Of a DNA stretch of 64,000 bases, positions 23,008-34,504 are shown piece by piece. Origin of the DNA: Rhabdophis nuchalis (Eukaryota > Chordata > Lepidosauria > Squamata > Natricidae); the NCBI GenBank assembly GCA_039707465.1, contig CM077644.1, forward strand, positions 144,120,962 to 144,184,961, in the 5' to 3' direction. The translations under genes were made by a program, and so were the position numbers. The notes under the pieces were generated by a model. It saw nothing but the letters and a program-made list of their open reading frames with translations, made no database searches and was not told the origin of the DNA. The stretch's first letter is position 1. Each line of letters opens with the position of its first letter.

Positions 23008-24798
23008 GTGCCACTCTCATCGCATCCGCAGATAACCGCCCTGTTTAGGGTGACCCGCTCCCTCCTTCAACAGAGGGTGCGGGAAGCCCCTTTACAGGGT
23101 AGAGCAGAGGAATTTGGGATTTATCTGCAGGATAAAATCGCTCAGATTCAGAGCGAGTTAGTCCCCATCGATAGTGGCCCAGTGGGATGCCCCGAGGCAG
23201 ATCTTGAGACAGTTTTGTGGGAAGAATTTGACTCTGTTACTTCCGAAGATATGGACAGGTTATGTGGGCGACTGCGAGCCACCACATGTTTATTGGACCC
23301 GTGTCCCTCCTGGCTTGTACTGGCATCCTGGGAGGTCACACGAGGCTGGCTCCAGGAGATTGTCAACGCTTCTCTTAGTGAGGGTTTCTTGCCTGCCTCC
23401 CTTAAAGAGGCGATGGTGAGACCCCTCCTGAAGAAGCCCTCTCTGGACCCAGCATTGTTGGTTAATTACCGTCCGGTCTCCAACCTTCGCTTTTTGGCGA
23501 AGGTTGTAGAGAGTGTGGTGGCACAACAGTTTCCCCGTCATCTGGAGGAAGTTGATTATCTGGACCCGCGCCAGTCCGGCTTCCAGCCTGGGCACAGCAC
23601 CGAGACGGCATTGGTTGTGTTGGTGGATGATCTCTGGAGGGCCAGAGATGGGGGCTGTTCCTCCATCCTGGTCCTATTAGACCTCTCAGCGGCTTTTGAT
23701 ACCATCAACCATGGTATCCTATTGCATCGGCTGGAGGGGCTGGGGGTGAGGGGCACCGTTTTACGGTGGTTCTCCTCCTACCTCTCCGGTCGATCGCAAT
23801 TTGTGTTGGCAGGAGAGCAGAGGTCGACCTCGAGAGCCCTCAATTGTGGGGTGCCTCAGGGGTCGGTCCTCTCGCCTCTCCTGTTCAACACATATATGAA
23901 GCTGCTGGGCGAGATCATCCGTGGTTTTGGGGTAGAGTACCACCTCTACGCTGATGACACGCAGCTGTATATATCTACCCCAAACCACCCCAACGATGCC
24001 GTAGCGGTGATGTGCCAGTGCCTGGAAGCCGTGCGGGCCTGGATGGGAAGTAACAGACTCAGACTCAACTCGTCCAAGACCAAGTGGCTGTGGTTCCCGG
24101 CATCCCGGTACAACCAGTTGACTCCATTGACTCCGGCCATAGGGGACGATCACCTTACCCCTGTGGATGGGGCACGCAACTTGGGCGTCCTCCTGGATAC
24201 CCGGCTGTCCATGGAAGATCAAGTGACAGCCGTGGCCAGGAGGGCATTCTACCAGGTTCGTCTGGTATGCCAGTTGCATCCCCTATTGGATCGGGATGCC
24301 CTTTGCACAGTCACTCATGCCCTCGTGACATCCCGACTGGACTACTGCAATTCTCTCTACATGGGGCTGCCCTTGAGATGCACCCGAAGACTTCAGCTTG
24401 TCCAGAATGCAGCCGCGCGAGCAATTATGGGAACCTCGAGGTTTACCCATGTAACACCGCTCTTGCGCAAGCTGCATTGGCTGCCTGTCGTCTTTCGGGT
24501 GCGCTTCAAGGTGTTAGTTATCATCTTTAAAGCGCTCCATGGCACGGGACCTAGCTATCTGCGGGATCGGATTCTGCCCCATACATCCCTGCGGCCGATT
24601 CGCTCCCACAGAGAGGGACTTCTCCGGGTGCTGTCCACTAGGCTATGCCAGCGGGCGACGCCCAGGGGAAGGGCCTTCTCTGTGGCGGGCCCAGCCCTCT
24701 GGAACGACCTTTTCCCCGAAATTAGAACAACTATGGACCTCCGCTCCTTCCGTCAAAAATTGAAAACACATCTTTTCTGCTTGGCCGGCCTAGATTAG
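23008..24798 (+). pseudogene. L2 reverse transcriptase region (596-codon open frame)
   Basis: RT of a non-LTR retrotransposon, which copies element RNA at the nicked target. The long open frame carries NYRPVSNL (fingers), FDTINHG with the first catalytic Asp, GVPQGSVLSPLLF, YADD at 23947-23958, then the C-terminal SRLDYCNSLYMGLPL, HWLPVVFRVRFK and LKTHLF. Another frame change near 23030-23043 separates it from the endonuclease, so no ATG belongs to it; the frame begins with a GTG codon and the left limit is only where the frame opens. The RT domain itself has no internal stop, suggesting a fairly young insertion. Confidence 0.88.
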
Positions 24799-24975
24799 TC
24801 TTCCGTTTTTAACTGGGTTTTTTTCTTTTAGGGGGTGTAGTTTAGTTTTAGTATAGTGGGTTTTAGCGCAGGGACAATTCGTTTAATTTTTATATTAACT
24901 ATTTATGTATTTTATATTTGCTTTTTAACTTCCCTGTGCACCGCTCCGAGTCCCCTTGGGGAGAGGAGGCGGTCT

Positions 24976-25097
<122 letters not shown>

Positions 25098-25099
25098 AA

Positions 25100-27280
25100 T
25101 TATTATAAAAACAGGATAATTACAGATGCCAAAAAACAAAAAGTTAACCTATAATAAAAAAGGACAACAACCTATGTCCCCAAGAGGTAGCTTGGTGTCT
25201 CTCTGTATGATTTAGTGCAGGAGATAAAAATAATTTTCCACTGGTGTTTCATAAATCTGTCATTGCCACACTGAACTAAATCATTTGACTAAAATTATAT
25301 TGCAAAATTAACTGCCTATAGAAGATGCTACATATTGCTTTTCTTCTGAGTCACCATTCCTGGTTTTTCTTGTTATAGACAGGAACTATATTCTTATAAA
25401 TTCATTCATTTCATTGATCTACCATTTTCAGTTAGTGTTACTTTTTACCCCTTAAAATAGCTTGCCATCCACAGCTTTGTGGATTTGTAGATCAAATAGT
25501 AAGGGACGGTACATATTCAGTCCTTTTAAAACCAGCTTCCTAGTCCTGATCTCTAGATACATTGCAACTTTCATAATACAAGCATCATGAAAGATAAAAT
25601 TTGAGAAGCTATTCTTGGAATTTATTTCGACCATACAGGACTGCATGGCTTATAAATGAGCAAATATAGCAGCCTTTGCCAACCTGATGTCATCTAGTTT
25701 TATTAGCCACAATTCCCAGTCTTTGTCCATGCAATCTTGGAACTATTAGATCTGTGATTCAACAAAAGCCCGAAATAGCTAGCAAACCAAGAAAAGGGGT
25801 GATTTATGCACACTTTAATATTCAATCATCTACTTAAACAATAGAAGTACAATAGATGATAAACAAGTTAATGTGCTCTTGATTATTTGTTTAGTTTATT
25901 TGAACATATTAGAAACTACAATAAGATTTTGATCCTGAATCTGCTAATTCAATTCTATTGTAAAAAGGTCTCCCCTCCCCAAAGTTAATCAAGATCTAAA
26001 GAATACATTTATCACTCCACCACTACTCCCCTCAGCTAGGGTGTTAACCAGGGATATAACACTTAATCCAAACATCTGTTCAAGTGTGAAAAGTGTGAAA
26101 ACATCAAAACTATTGCTCTGGCACCAAGGGGGAAGAATTCTTTTTTGTATCCACCCATAATCTCCATTCATCTTGAGCTGCGTTTCAATTAAGTATAGAG
26201 GGACCATTAAGAATGATTTGCCCTCTATCCCTCTGTGCAGAACAATGACAGCCTGGCTTCACTAGCATTTACAGCTGTTTCTCTAATGGCAACAAAATCA
26301 CAAAGGACAACCCGACAGGTAACAATGGGAGAGATTGAAGAGAAATGTACTCCCATGGATATCAGTAGGATTAAGTCAGAGCTTCTTTAAGGGTTCCCTT
26401 GTTCACACCCAAAGAAACAGAGTTAATCTCTTTTGCACTGTAAAGGTCTCACAGAGTTGACTGGGCTTCCCCCCCCCCTCAGATGAAAGAAATTGGGATT
26501 GTTCTGTGACTTTAAAGGCCTACTATTTGTTTGTTTGTTTGTTTGTTTGTTTAGCCATTAGATGATATTCCAGAAGCTATGTCAGATATTTTTACAACCA
26601 GGATAGGTCGACGTCATATTTAGGATTGGCTTCAGGATCGCAAGGAACTGTGTCAACCTCATGGAAGGTTCCTTTGGATGGCTTCCCATCCTGAATTGTG
26701 AAAGTAACAGCCCTCATGCTCTTGGGTACACTCAGGAACTGAGTCTAAGAATCATCACCATTTAGATTTTCCTGGAGACAGCATCATGCAAAATCCTAGT
26801 AAAAAAATTAAATATTAGTTGCATCCAGACCCAACTGCTAACAGTTGCATTCTTTGATGCATCTGTATCTTTTTCTCATGGCCAATTCTGAGAAATCACT
26901 GATATCTGTGGGATACTTCTTAGGAGTTTCAGAAAAACCAAATAAAATACTGTAAATCCAGTCCAGAGCAGAGTTTAGTATTATGTCTAAATTGGCCTCA
27001 AAGATCTACCAGGGAGGACATGTAGAGACATCACTGTATTCTTAGGGCACATATTGGCGATTACTGTGGTACTTTGCTTAAGGTAACCTACTAATCTTGG
27101 CACTGAAATAAGCCTGGAACCATCATTACTCAACTTCAGTCAACTCAATTCTATTTGCCATCCATCCATCAAGCCAATTGTAGCTCATCACTCACCTCCT
27201 AGTAGCTCATTGGCAATCTTCCTTCTGCCTCCATTAAATGGTAATTCCAATCTCTACCAAAGGCAAGTGGTTTGGTAGGA
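25100..27280. other. Intergenic, no recognised gene
   Basis: AT-rich DNA containing a (GTTT)n run at 26522-26552. I see no exon or bounded repeat. Confidence 0.4.
26522..26552. repeat. (GTTT)n microsatellite
   Basis: About seven tandem TTTG units. Confidence 0.9.
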
Positions 27281-27282
27281 CA

Positions 27283-27592
27283 CAGTGGTGGGTTCCGGAT
27301 CCCGCTCCAACTGGTATGGTTGGAACAGATCTGGCATCGTCCACATGGACACGCGCAGCATGCGCGCATGCGTCTTACCATCCAGCAACGCCTCCACGAC
27401 GCTCCAGCTGCTTGGCAGAGCATCGGGGAGGCGCTGTATGCGCCGTGCGTATGCGCAGGAGTGCCAAAGAGTTTAAAGACAGGTAAGGAGAGCAGGTGGG
27501 CTGTGGGCCTTCCACAGCACTGTACCGGAATGGTACCCGGTGCTCCAGAAGGCACCGGTACACCCATTCCAGGGCATACTGCTTGCAATCCA
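27283..27592 (+). mobile_element. hAT-like element, right end lost at a PLE junction
   Basis: The left end is CAGTGGTGGGTTCCGGATC. The CpG-rich body ('gcgcagcatgcgcgcatgcg', 'ggtacccggtgctccagaagg') is also found at 51405-51648. The right end stops at 'gcaatccaccg', where PLE sequence begins, so no TSD can be scored. Confidence 0.7.
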
Positions 27593-27690
27593 CCGTTTCG
27601 GCGAGGTCCCACTTGCCATCTTCAGGCTGCTGTTTTCGGCTTCGTGCTTGTGCGAGTAAAGCGTGGTCAAAAGGACCCCACCGAGCCACT
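27588..27690 (-). mobile_element. PLE family A terminal fragment with hammerhead-like core
   Basis: On the minus strand, CTGAAGA (27625-27619) is followed by a stem-loop (GGCAAG / CTCGCC, one mispair) and GAAA (27599-27596). The flanking 'gctttactcgcacaagcacgaag' sequence is shared with the PLE copies at 31.5 and 32.7 kb. Confidence 0.65.
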
Positions 27691-27699
27691 GCAAAAAAT

Positions 27700-29588
27700 T
27701 GGTAGGTTAGATTTGATTCAGCAAGCTAGAACTGTGCAGTTTTTGGAAAGTATCTGCTAGATTAGAAATAGAAGATTTGTTTACTCCATATCTGGGAGCC
27801 ATATTTAAAACTTTGGGAAAGGTAATTGCAGATGAATGGATACATCAGCTTTCTTTTGCACAGCTAAACTACCTCTCTAGTCCCACCTTTCTTCAAGGAA
27901 GTTGTGGGTTCTGAAAGGATGTTTTGTTTTCTGTTATGCAATTCTTGCAACCTGCACTTTGTTTTGTTTCTAAGGAGCACCACCTGTCCATTGCAACCAG
28001 AGGGCTTACTACTAATCCTTGCCAAAGCCAGCTTCTTCCTGTTTTCCCTCAGCCAGTTAAGATGGCTGTAGTTTGTTTGGGTAAGCTCTTTCAGAACTAG
28101 GATAGTGATGCTACTAACAAAAGAGGGAGGCAGCTTTGACAACACTTTTATTTAATTGCTCATTCAAATTCCATAGCTGCCCATCTCAAAAACCTGACTC
28201 TGGGCGGCAAACAATTATAAAACAGTTATACACAATTACATAATCATTCACATTTGGCAACTGAGGAAAACAAATCATGATCAAGTTGGTTTGAGCATTG
28301 CTTCTTCTGAGGGGCCATATGGTAAGGTCAGTAGAGGATTAATCCTACCTTTATTATGTAGAGTAGACTGGCTCAGGCCTTAATAGCTCATTAACAAAGG
28401 TGGGTGGGTGGGAGCTGAGTTTCTGCCTCTCCTGAGTTTCTACTTCTCTTTTGAGGGGAAATATTCTGCCTTTTTAATATTTCCTAAAATATTTCATTTC
28501 TCTAGGAGAGGGGTGGATTTCAACTTCCAAAAGCACAAAGTCACATCTTCAAGTCCTTACAGATTTCTATTCTTGCATTTTACTTGACACTACCATTTGC
28601 TCTTCTTTGCGGCTTAAATTGCTCCCTTAAAATCCCTTCCAAAAGATGAGCAGGTTTGAATGGTCTATTTCCCATCACAAAATCCAGTTCAAACTTTTCA
28701 CCAAAGCTGTCTTGACATTTTGTAGCTGCTCTTTGCTTCTGGCTATCCTGAGTATTCTCTACTTGGTTTTTGCTCCTCCTCTCATCATCATTTACATGTA
28801 TTTTTATGTCTAGTTGGACAGATCTAAAAATGACTGTCAAGTGTAAATCAGCCTAATGGAACCCTTTGGCTACTATAGTTGCTTACATGGTATTGGCCTC
28901 CTTACAACTAGGCTAATAATGAATGTACTTTAAAATCCCTGTAGTGCAATAACTTAGGACTGACAAGACAAAAGGTTAAGAGAAACTGTAAGTTCCCATG
29001 GTGCAGAGAATGAATTGACACCCTATGAATTTCAATACATAATTCAATGTATTGTTATGCACTAAGCCACAGGGTCTCGATTTGATTCAATGTGGTATGA
29101 ACTCAGAATGTTGAAACTTGCAAACCATGGTGTGATTTAGTTAATTCTGGTTTATTTTAAGGCTGTTGTTTAATCTGTATCTTAACATAGGATGTGAAGC
29201 TACTTACTGTGTGGTGTGAATGTCATGAATTAAAGATCATCCATTTTTCTAATGGATGATCTTTTTCAGAGCAACCATAAATTAAGGATATAATTTCTTA
29301 CAACTTTTTTTTTCTTACAACAGTCTTGGAAACCCTTATGAATTTTGGGAGTTGGGCTAATTCAACAATTGGTTACATAGGAACCTAGTTTCCCTTTATT
29401 CAGACACTAATGTTTTTGCTGTAGGTGAAGAATTGTTGGCTAAAGACTTTTCATATTGCTCTGCCACTTACCTCTTTACGTCATTATACATTACCTCATT
29501 TCTCTACCTCATCATCACATTGGGGTAGATGGCAGCTGCACATTGAACTGACTGCATTTTAAAATCCCAACATTTTGTTGGACAGAAT

Positions 29589-29590
<2 letters not shown>
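27700..29590. other. Intergenic with a short LINE-like 3' tail
   Basis: A segment near 28145-28260 ('ctgcccatctcaaaaacctgactctgggcggc') matches tails at 40012-40160 and is a LINE 3' end of unassigned family. A small hairpin lies at 29232-29265. Otherwise I see nothing identifiable. Confidence 0.45.
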
Positions 29591-29630
<40 letters not shown>

Positions 29631-29631
29631 A
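29591..29631. repeat. (CTG)n microsatellite
   Basis: About 13 uninterrupted TGC/CTG units. Confidence 0.95.
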
Positions 29632-29756
29632 ATGATTTAGCCAAAATATAGAAGAAGATACCATATAGCTCAGGGGTGCCAAACTCAAGGCCTGTGGGCT
29701 ACATCTAACCCGCAAGATGCTTAAATCTGGCCCATAGGGCCGGCCTGGAAATAGCA

Positions 29757-30418
29757 AATACTATACAATACAATAGCAGAGTTGGAAGGGATCTTTGAGG
29801 TCTTCTAGTCCAACCCCCTGCCTAGGCAGGAAACCCTATACCATTTCAGACAAATGGCTATCCAACATCTTCTTGAAGACTTTCAGGGTTGGAGCATTCA
29901 CAACTTCTGGAGGCAAGCTGTTCCACTGGTTAATTGTTCTAACTGTCAGGAAATTTCTCCTTAGTTCTGAATTGCTTCTCTCCTTGATTAGTTTCCACCC
30001 ATTGCTTCTTGTTCTGCCCTCAGGTGCCTTGGAGAATAGTTTGACTCCCTCTTCTTTGTGGCACCTTCTGAGATATTGGAACACTGCTATGCTGTCTCCC
30101 CTAGTCCTTCTTTTCATTAAACTAGACATACCCAGTTCCTGCAACCATTCTTCATATGTTTTAGCCTCCAGTCCCCTAATCATCTTGGTTGCTCTTCTCT
30201 GCACTCTTTCCAGAGTCTCCACATCTTTTTTACATCGTGGCGACCAAAATTGAATGCAGTATTCCAAGTGTGGCCTTACCAAGGCATTATAAAATGGTAT
30301 TAACATTTCTCATGATCTTAATTCTAATCCTCTGTTTATGCAGCCTAGAACTATGTTGGCTTTTTTGGCAGCTGCTGCACACTGCTGGCTCATATTTAAA
30401 TGGTTGTCCACTGGCAAA
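29757..30418 (-). mobile_element. Classical CR1 LINE, 3' part
   Basis: Minus-oriented CR1 with its 3' end at about 29760 ('gttggaagggatctttgagg' in complement) and a 5' truncation at about 30418. It is nested in the hAT element. Confidence 0.9.
29836..30306 (-). pseudogene. CR1 reverse transcriptase C-terminus (156 aa)
   Basis: The open frame contains VRPHLEYCIQFWSP, the LERVQRRATKMIRGLE block, RRTRGDSIAVFQYLR, and a C-terminal NQWNSLPPEVV followed by FKKMLDSHL. These are diagnostic of the CR1 RT C-terminal region. The catalytic core is truncated away. Confidence 0.9.
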
Positions 30419-30689
30419 GGACTGGCCCGAGGTGCCTCTGCCAGCCAAAACAGGGCACAGGGGTGGGGGGGGTCATATGCGGCCCCTCCGCACACTGTTT
30501 TGGCCAGCAGGGTGCTGCAGGAGGCTGTCCAGGCTGAAAATGGGGCATGGGGGTGGGAGGCTGCATGCAGCCACTGTGCCCAGCATTGGCTGGCAGGGTC
30601 CATCCTGTGTCCCCTCCCCCCCCCCCCCCCCGAACTACAATGCTGATCCAACCCTCAAAGAAATCCAGTTTGACACCCCGGATATAGCT

Positions 30690-31463
30690 GCTACATTAAA
30701 TGGCATGCATGGGCTATGGTTTGCCATAGAGTAGTTGTAAAGAAATTACAGGATCTCTTGGGCATCAAAATTAAATCAGTGTTTTTCCAGCCCCTGTCTT
30801 TCGGTCCTATTTCCCTTTTTGAAATTAAAAACGTACTTTAAAATTCATATTCAAATACATTTTTCTTTACCAATCTATCTCCAAAATATGCATTTCCAAA
30901 CATGTGTTTCGAAACAAGCCGCTCTAAGCATATTTCCCCCCTCAAAACGCCTACTTTAAAAATATTTTGTGTAAGTTTTATTACACCTGAGAATTGTATG
31001 AGCAAGTATAAAGTCAGAAGATAAGAATCAGCTCAGTTTGTATAAGAATTTGCAAAGACTGAATTCCTGAAACATAGATTGCTGATCTCAGTGGATTTTC
31101 TTTCAAATTGCCTTTGTAAATAACTGCTTACACATGTGGTCATCGCAGTTGGATGGTGTATTGGCTGGAAAACTGCTGGTTAAGATTATAAGTTACTTTT
31201 TGGAGCAGGGCAACCTTTATTATTCGAAACATTTTAGTACTGCTATGATTACCAGAGGCTTCCAGAAACTGGCACTTCCCTATGTGTAGTGCTTTCTAAA
31301 TACATCCTGGCTGAGAATGATGGAAATTGTAGTTTCTATACCTGGAAAGCTTGTTGCCTGATAGATAACTTGTAGCTATGCTGATTGGAGAAATAGATCG
31401 ATTTTCAAAGCTGTCCCCCCACAAATTGAAAGTTAAAAGGTGTAGCTTGAATTTGACAATGAG

Positions 31464-31465
<2 letters not shown>
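30690..31465. other. Intergenic, no recognised feature
   Basis: AT-rich DNA with no supported feature. Confidence 0.4.

Positions 31466-31499
<34 letters not shown>
31466..31499. repeat. (TG)n microsatellite
   Basis: About 17 TG units directly abutting the PLE fragment. Confidence 0.95.
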
Positions 31500-31500
<1 letters not shown>

Positions 31501-32258
31501 TTTTCCCATATAAGATTGAGATTGTCTTGGCAACATTTCGGCGAGGTCCCACTCGCCATCTTCAGGCTGCTGTTTTCAGCTTCATGCTTGTGCAAGTAAA
31601 GCGTGGTCAGAGCTGTGTGGAGTGTTGGCTTTGTTGCTGTAAGTGGGTTGATTGGCTGGGTAGTTGCATCATGAATGGTAGATGGAGTTGATGTTTGCAA
31701 ATTGGTCGGCTGTTTCGTATCATCCTGTGTGGCTGAGGTGCTGGCTTTGTGTCTGTTGTTCTTTTGTGTTGTAACAACCTGGGTGGTGGGTGGGGCTCAT
31801 TTGTTGACTAGGGCTGGTTTCCAGATGTCTGGTAGGTGGGAGGTATCATCATGTTTATTCATGTTGTGAGGATATTTCTCTATTTCAATAGCTTCCATAA
31901 TTATACTCTTGTTGAAGTGTTCAGTTTTGGAGAGTAATTTGGTTCCTTCAAAATCAATTTAAAGTCTTGTTGCTTTAAGGTGCTGGAAAAGGGAGGAAGT
32001 TTTTTCTTCTTTTCTGATAGCGTTCTTGTGTTCTGTGATGTGTGCATTTATTCTCCTATTAGTTTGTCCAATGTATGTAGCTGAGCAGATTTTGCATGGT
32101 ATTTCATAGACTCCTTGGTTTTCTAGCTTGTCTTTGGGGTTTCTTAAGATGTTAGCTATTGTTTGGTTAGTGCCGAAGGCTGTCTTGATATTGTGTTTGT
32201 GGAGAATTTTGCTGATTTTATCTGTGGTGCCTTTGATGTAAGAGAGGAAGGCAGTCTA
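31500..32258 (-). mobile_element. Penelope-like element fragment with GIY-YIG remnant
   Basis: On the minus strand it runs from the RT/GIY-YIG linker, through the endonuclease and C-terminus, to a terminal segment with a hammerhead-like core (CTGAAGA 31565-31559; GAAA 31539-31536; stem II GGCGAG/CTCGCC). It abuts a plus-oriented copy at about 32255. Confidence 0.85.
31790..32258 (-). pseudogene. PLE C-terminal GIY-YIG endonuclease (pseudogene)
   Basis: Translation on the minus strand gives GVYEIPCKICSATYIGQT at about 32120-32065. This fits the GIY...YIG nuclease signature of Penelope-type elements, including the Cys pair of their zinc-finger-like insertion. Downstream are an HLKAT segment, one in-frame TAA near 31960, and the conserved EAIEIEKYPHNMNK block. 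In PLEs this endonuclease sits C-terminal to the RT and nicks the target DNA. The RT palm is not present. Degraded and non-functional. Confidence 0.85.
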
Positions 32259-32830
32259 GCTGACAAAGACCACTTGAAAACTGAATTACACACTTTCACA
32301 AATGTATTAATTTCCAACGGATTCTAAAGAAAAACAATTACCAACCTAATCCAAAAGGAGACACCCCCCAAGAACCGAGACACAGAACAGGACAACGGCA
32401 TCACCCTCCTCCCTTACATCAAAGGCACCACAGATAAAATCAGCAAAATTCTCCACAAACACAATATCAAGACAGCCTTCGGCACTAACCAAAAAATAGC
32501 CAACATCTTAAGAAACCCCAAAGACAAGATCCAGCTAGATCCAGCTAGGACACCATCACCAATCACCCTCAACAAACATAATCTCCATCAACCAATCAAG
32601 ATGTGACAACACAGTCAACCAATCTGTTTAAAGCAACAAAGCCAACATGCCATGCACACCCTCACCTATATTTATAGAAAAACGGCTGTTCCGATCACAG
32701 TTTGCTTGCACAAGCATGAAGCCAAAGGCACCAGCCTGAAGATGATGAGTGTGACCTCGTTGAAACGTTGCCAAGATACTTTTAATCTTACACGGAAAAA
32801 GAACCGAATACACCAAGACCTACATATATA
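32255..32830 (+). mobile_element. Penelope-like element fragment, opposite orientation
   Basis: The plus strand reads through the RT-to-nuclease linker (SKILHKHNIKTAFGTN at about 32440-32490), then jumps to the 3' region, lacking the GIY-YIG part. It ends with a hammerhead-like core (CTGAAGA 32736-32742, GAAA 32762-32765) and 'aatcttacacgga'. About 75 bp at 32400-32490 is the inverted counterpart of 32160-32250 in the minus copy. Confidence 0.85.
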
Positions 32831-33214
32831 GTAATTATATATATAATTACAGAGTAATTCCTGCCCACATTTGGAATGGAGGAATCAAACTCTGTAATTC
32901 AGTGACAACTAACCCAGTATAAGACTGGCTGAAGAGATGCTGTCAGCAAGCGCATACTATTTCTAAAGCTCTTCTGTTTTAATCCAATCTCTTTTTAATA
33001 TTAGATTTCTGCAGGGATGATAGAGTGGAAGAGATGGATGGAAAAATTTTAAGTCATGTAAATGTTGAGATAAAAATAGTGGGCAGCATACAGACTGTTG
33101 TGAGAGAAGCATACTAGTCAAAAGAAGTAAAAATGGATAGATAACTCTGTATAAGTATGTGCATGTGTGTGAAAAGAAGTGAAAATGGCTATGTGTATAT
33201 ATGCATGCTGATCT

Positions 33215-33300
33215 TGTTGTATTCGGGTGTTTTCCTGTGTAAGAATGAGATTGTTTTTGCAACGTTTCAGCAAGCTCTCACTTGCCATCTTCAGGCTTCG
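33215..33300 (-). mobile_element. PLE family A terminal fragment
   Basis: Minus strand: CTGAAGA (33294-33288), stem-loop, GAAA (33268-33265), then 'caatctcattcttacacagg'. It matches the ends at 31.5, 32.8 and 34.3 kb. Confidence 0.7.
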
Positions 33301-33309
33301 GTCAATAAA

Positions 33310-33440
33310 TAAACAAGGGAGATTAGGATAGATCTATTTCAAGCTATCTCATCAGCTAGCCATACCCGTACTGGGATTTGAACCAGGGAAGTGTTACATG
33401 TGAGGCAGTTGTAAGTGCCACTAGACTACTGGTTCTTATC
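33310..33440 (-). mobile_element. tRNA-derived SINE remnant
   Basis: On the minus strand, a box A-like TAGTCTAGTGGC near 33430 and box B GGTTCAAATCC near 33380 precede a tail 'ggctagctgatgagatagc'. The head keeps the Pol III promoter spacing of a tRNA. Confidence 0.65.
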
Positions 33441-33514
33441 CTGATCACCTGTGACACAAGTATATGTATGTATGCGTGTGTGTGTGTGTGTTAGTTTTTA
33501 TGAGCTGATCAATC

Positions 33515-33661
33515 AACTAACACACATATCTAAAAAAATTTACACAACGGAACTCTTGGCTTTCTGTCTAGATGGTCTTTGGTGATGAGCCGAAAGGCAG
33601 GAAAGGAAACAGTATGTCTCCTCCCTTCATTGGGGCCTCGTAACAGGATGTTGTGAAAACA

Positions 33662-33733
<72 letters not shown>

Positions 33734-33880
33734 ATTGTTCTACAACACCCTGTTAGGGCCCCAATTAAGGGAGGAGACATCCTGTTTCCTTTTCTGCCTT
33801 TTGGCTCATCATCAGAGATCATCTAGACAGAAAGCCATGAGTTCTGTTGTGTAATGTTTTTATATGTGTGTTACTTATTT
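33515..33880. repeat. Large inverted repeat around (ATCT)n
   Basis: Arms of about 147 bp (33515-33662 and 33734-33880) are imperfect inverted copies, sharing for example 'ggctttctgtctagatg' and 'gtctcctccctt'. They enclose about 72 bp of ATCT repeat. Each arm also carries a 'gatgatgagcc...aaaggc...gaaa' pattern. No ORF. It may be another PLE-type foldback, but the arms do not match families A or B. Confidence 0.8.
33663..33733. repeat. (ATCT)n microsatellite
   Basis: About 18 tetranucleotide units at the centre of the inverted repeat. Confidence 0.95.
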
Positions 33881-33924
33881 ATTGATCGGCTCAAAAATGT
33901 AACACACACACACACATATATATG

Positions 33925-34420
33925 CTGGTCTTGTTGTATTCGGGTCTTTTCACGTGTACTTTGGTTCCTTCAAAGTCAATTAATCTCCAAAACTGAACAG
34001 TTCAACAAGAGAATAATTATGGAAGCCATCGAAATAGAGAAACACCCCTACAACATGAACAAATGTGACAATACCTCCTGCCTACTAGACATCTGCAAAC
34101 CAGCACTAGCCAACAAACGAGCCCCACCCACCACCCAAGCCGTTATAATACAAAAGAACAATGAACACACAGCCAGCACCAATCAGCACCAATCTACCAA
34201 TCATGATACAACTACTCAGCCAATCAACCCACTCACAGCAACAAAGCCAGCACTCCCCCCCCCCCGATTTATAGAAAGACGGCAGCTCTGAAGCCGAAAA
34301 CACAAGCCTGAAGATGGCAAGTGAGACCTCGCTGAAACATTGCAGACAATTTCAATCTTACACGGGAAAAGACCCGAATACAAGAAGACCAGCATACCTA
34401 CACCTGTGAAAAATCTAGGA
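33925..34420 (+). mobile_element. Penelope-like element 3' part (with a short inverted leader)
   Basis: 33925-33957 is a minus-oriented terminal fragment ('ttgtattcgggtcttttcacg'). The plus-oriented copy then gives the PLE C-terminal block (FNKRIIMEAIEIEKHPYNMNKC at about 34000-34060) and a stop-free stretch to the 3' region. It ends with CTGAAGA (34308-34314), a stem II hairpin and GAAA (34334-34337), then 'aatcttacacgggaaaagacc'. Confidence 0.8.
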
Positions 34421-34504
34421 AAATATATATGTGTGTGTGTGTGTGTGTGTAGATATATAGATATATCTATATATTTGTTTTCGTAGATTTTCACGGGTGT
34501 AGGT

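Larger units (their letters stand above)
29671..30681 (+). mobile_element. hAT element interrupted by CR1
   Basis: The left end is CAGGGGTGCCAAACTC and the right end AGTTTGACACCCCGG. A perfect 8-bp duplication atatagct flanks the pair (29663-29670 and 30682-30689). The hAT parts are 29671-29756 and about 30419-30681; a minus-strand CR1 lies between. The element is non-autonomous, and a poly-C run sits at 30613-30631. Confidence 0.9.

Noticed and set aside
23008..24798. Host gene encoding a 596-aa protein
   Set aside because: RT motifs, multiple related copies in the window and an L2 3' UTR show it is a retrotransposon; the frame starts at GTG, not ATG.
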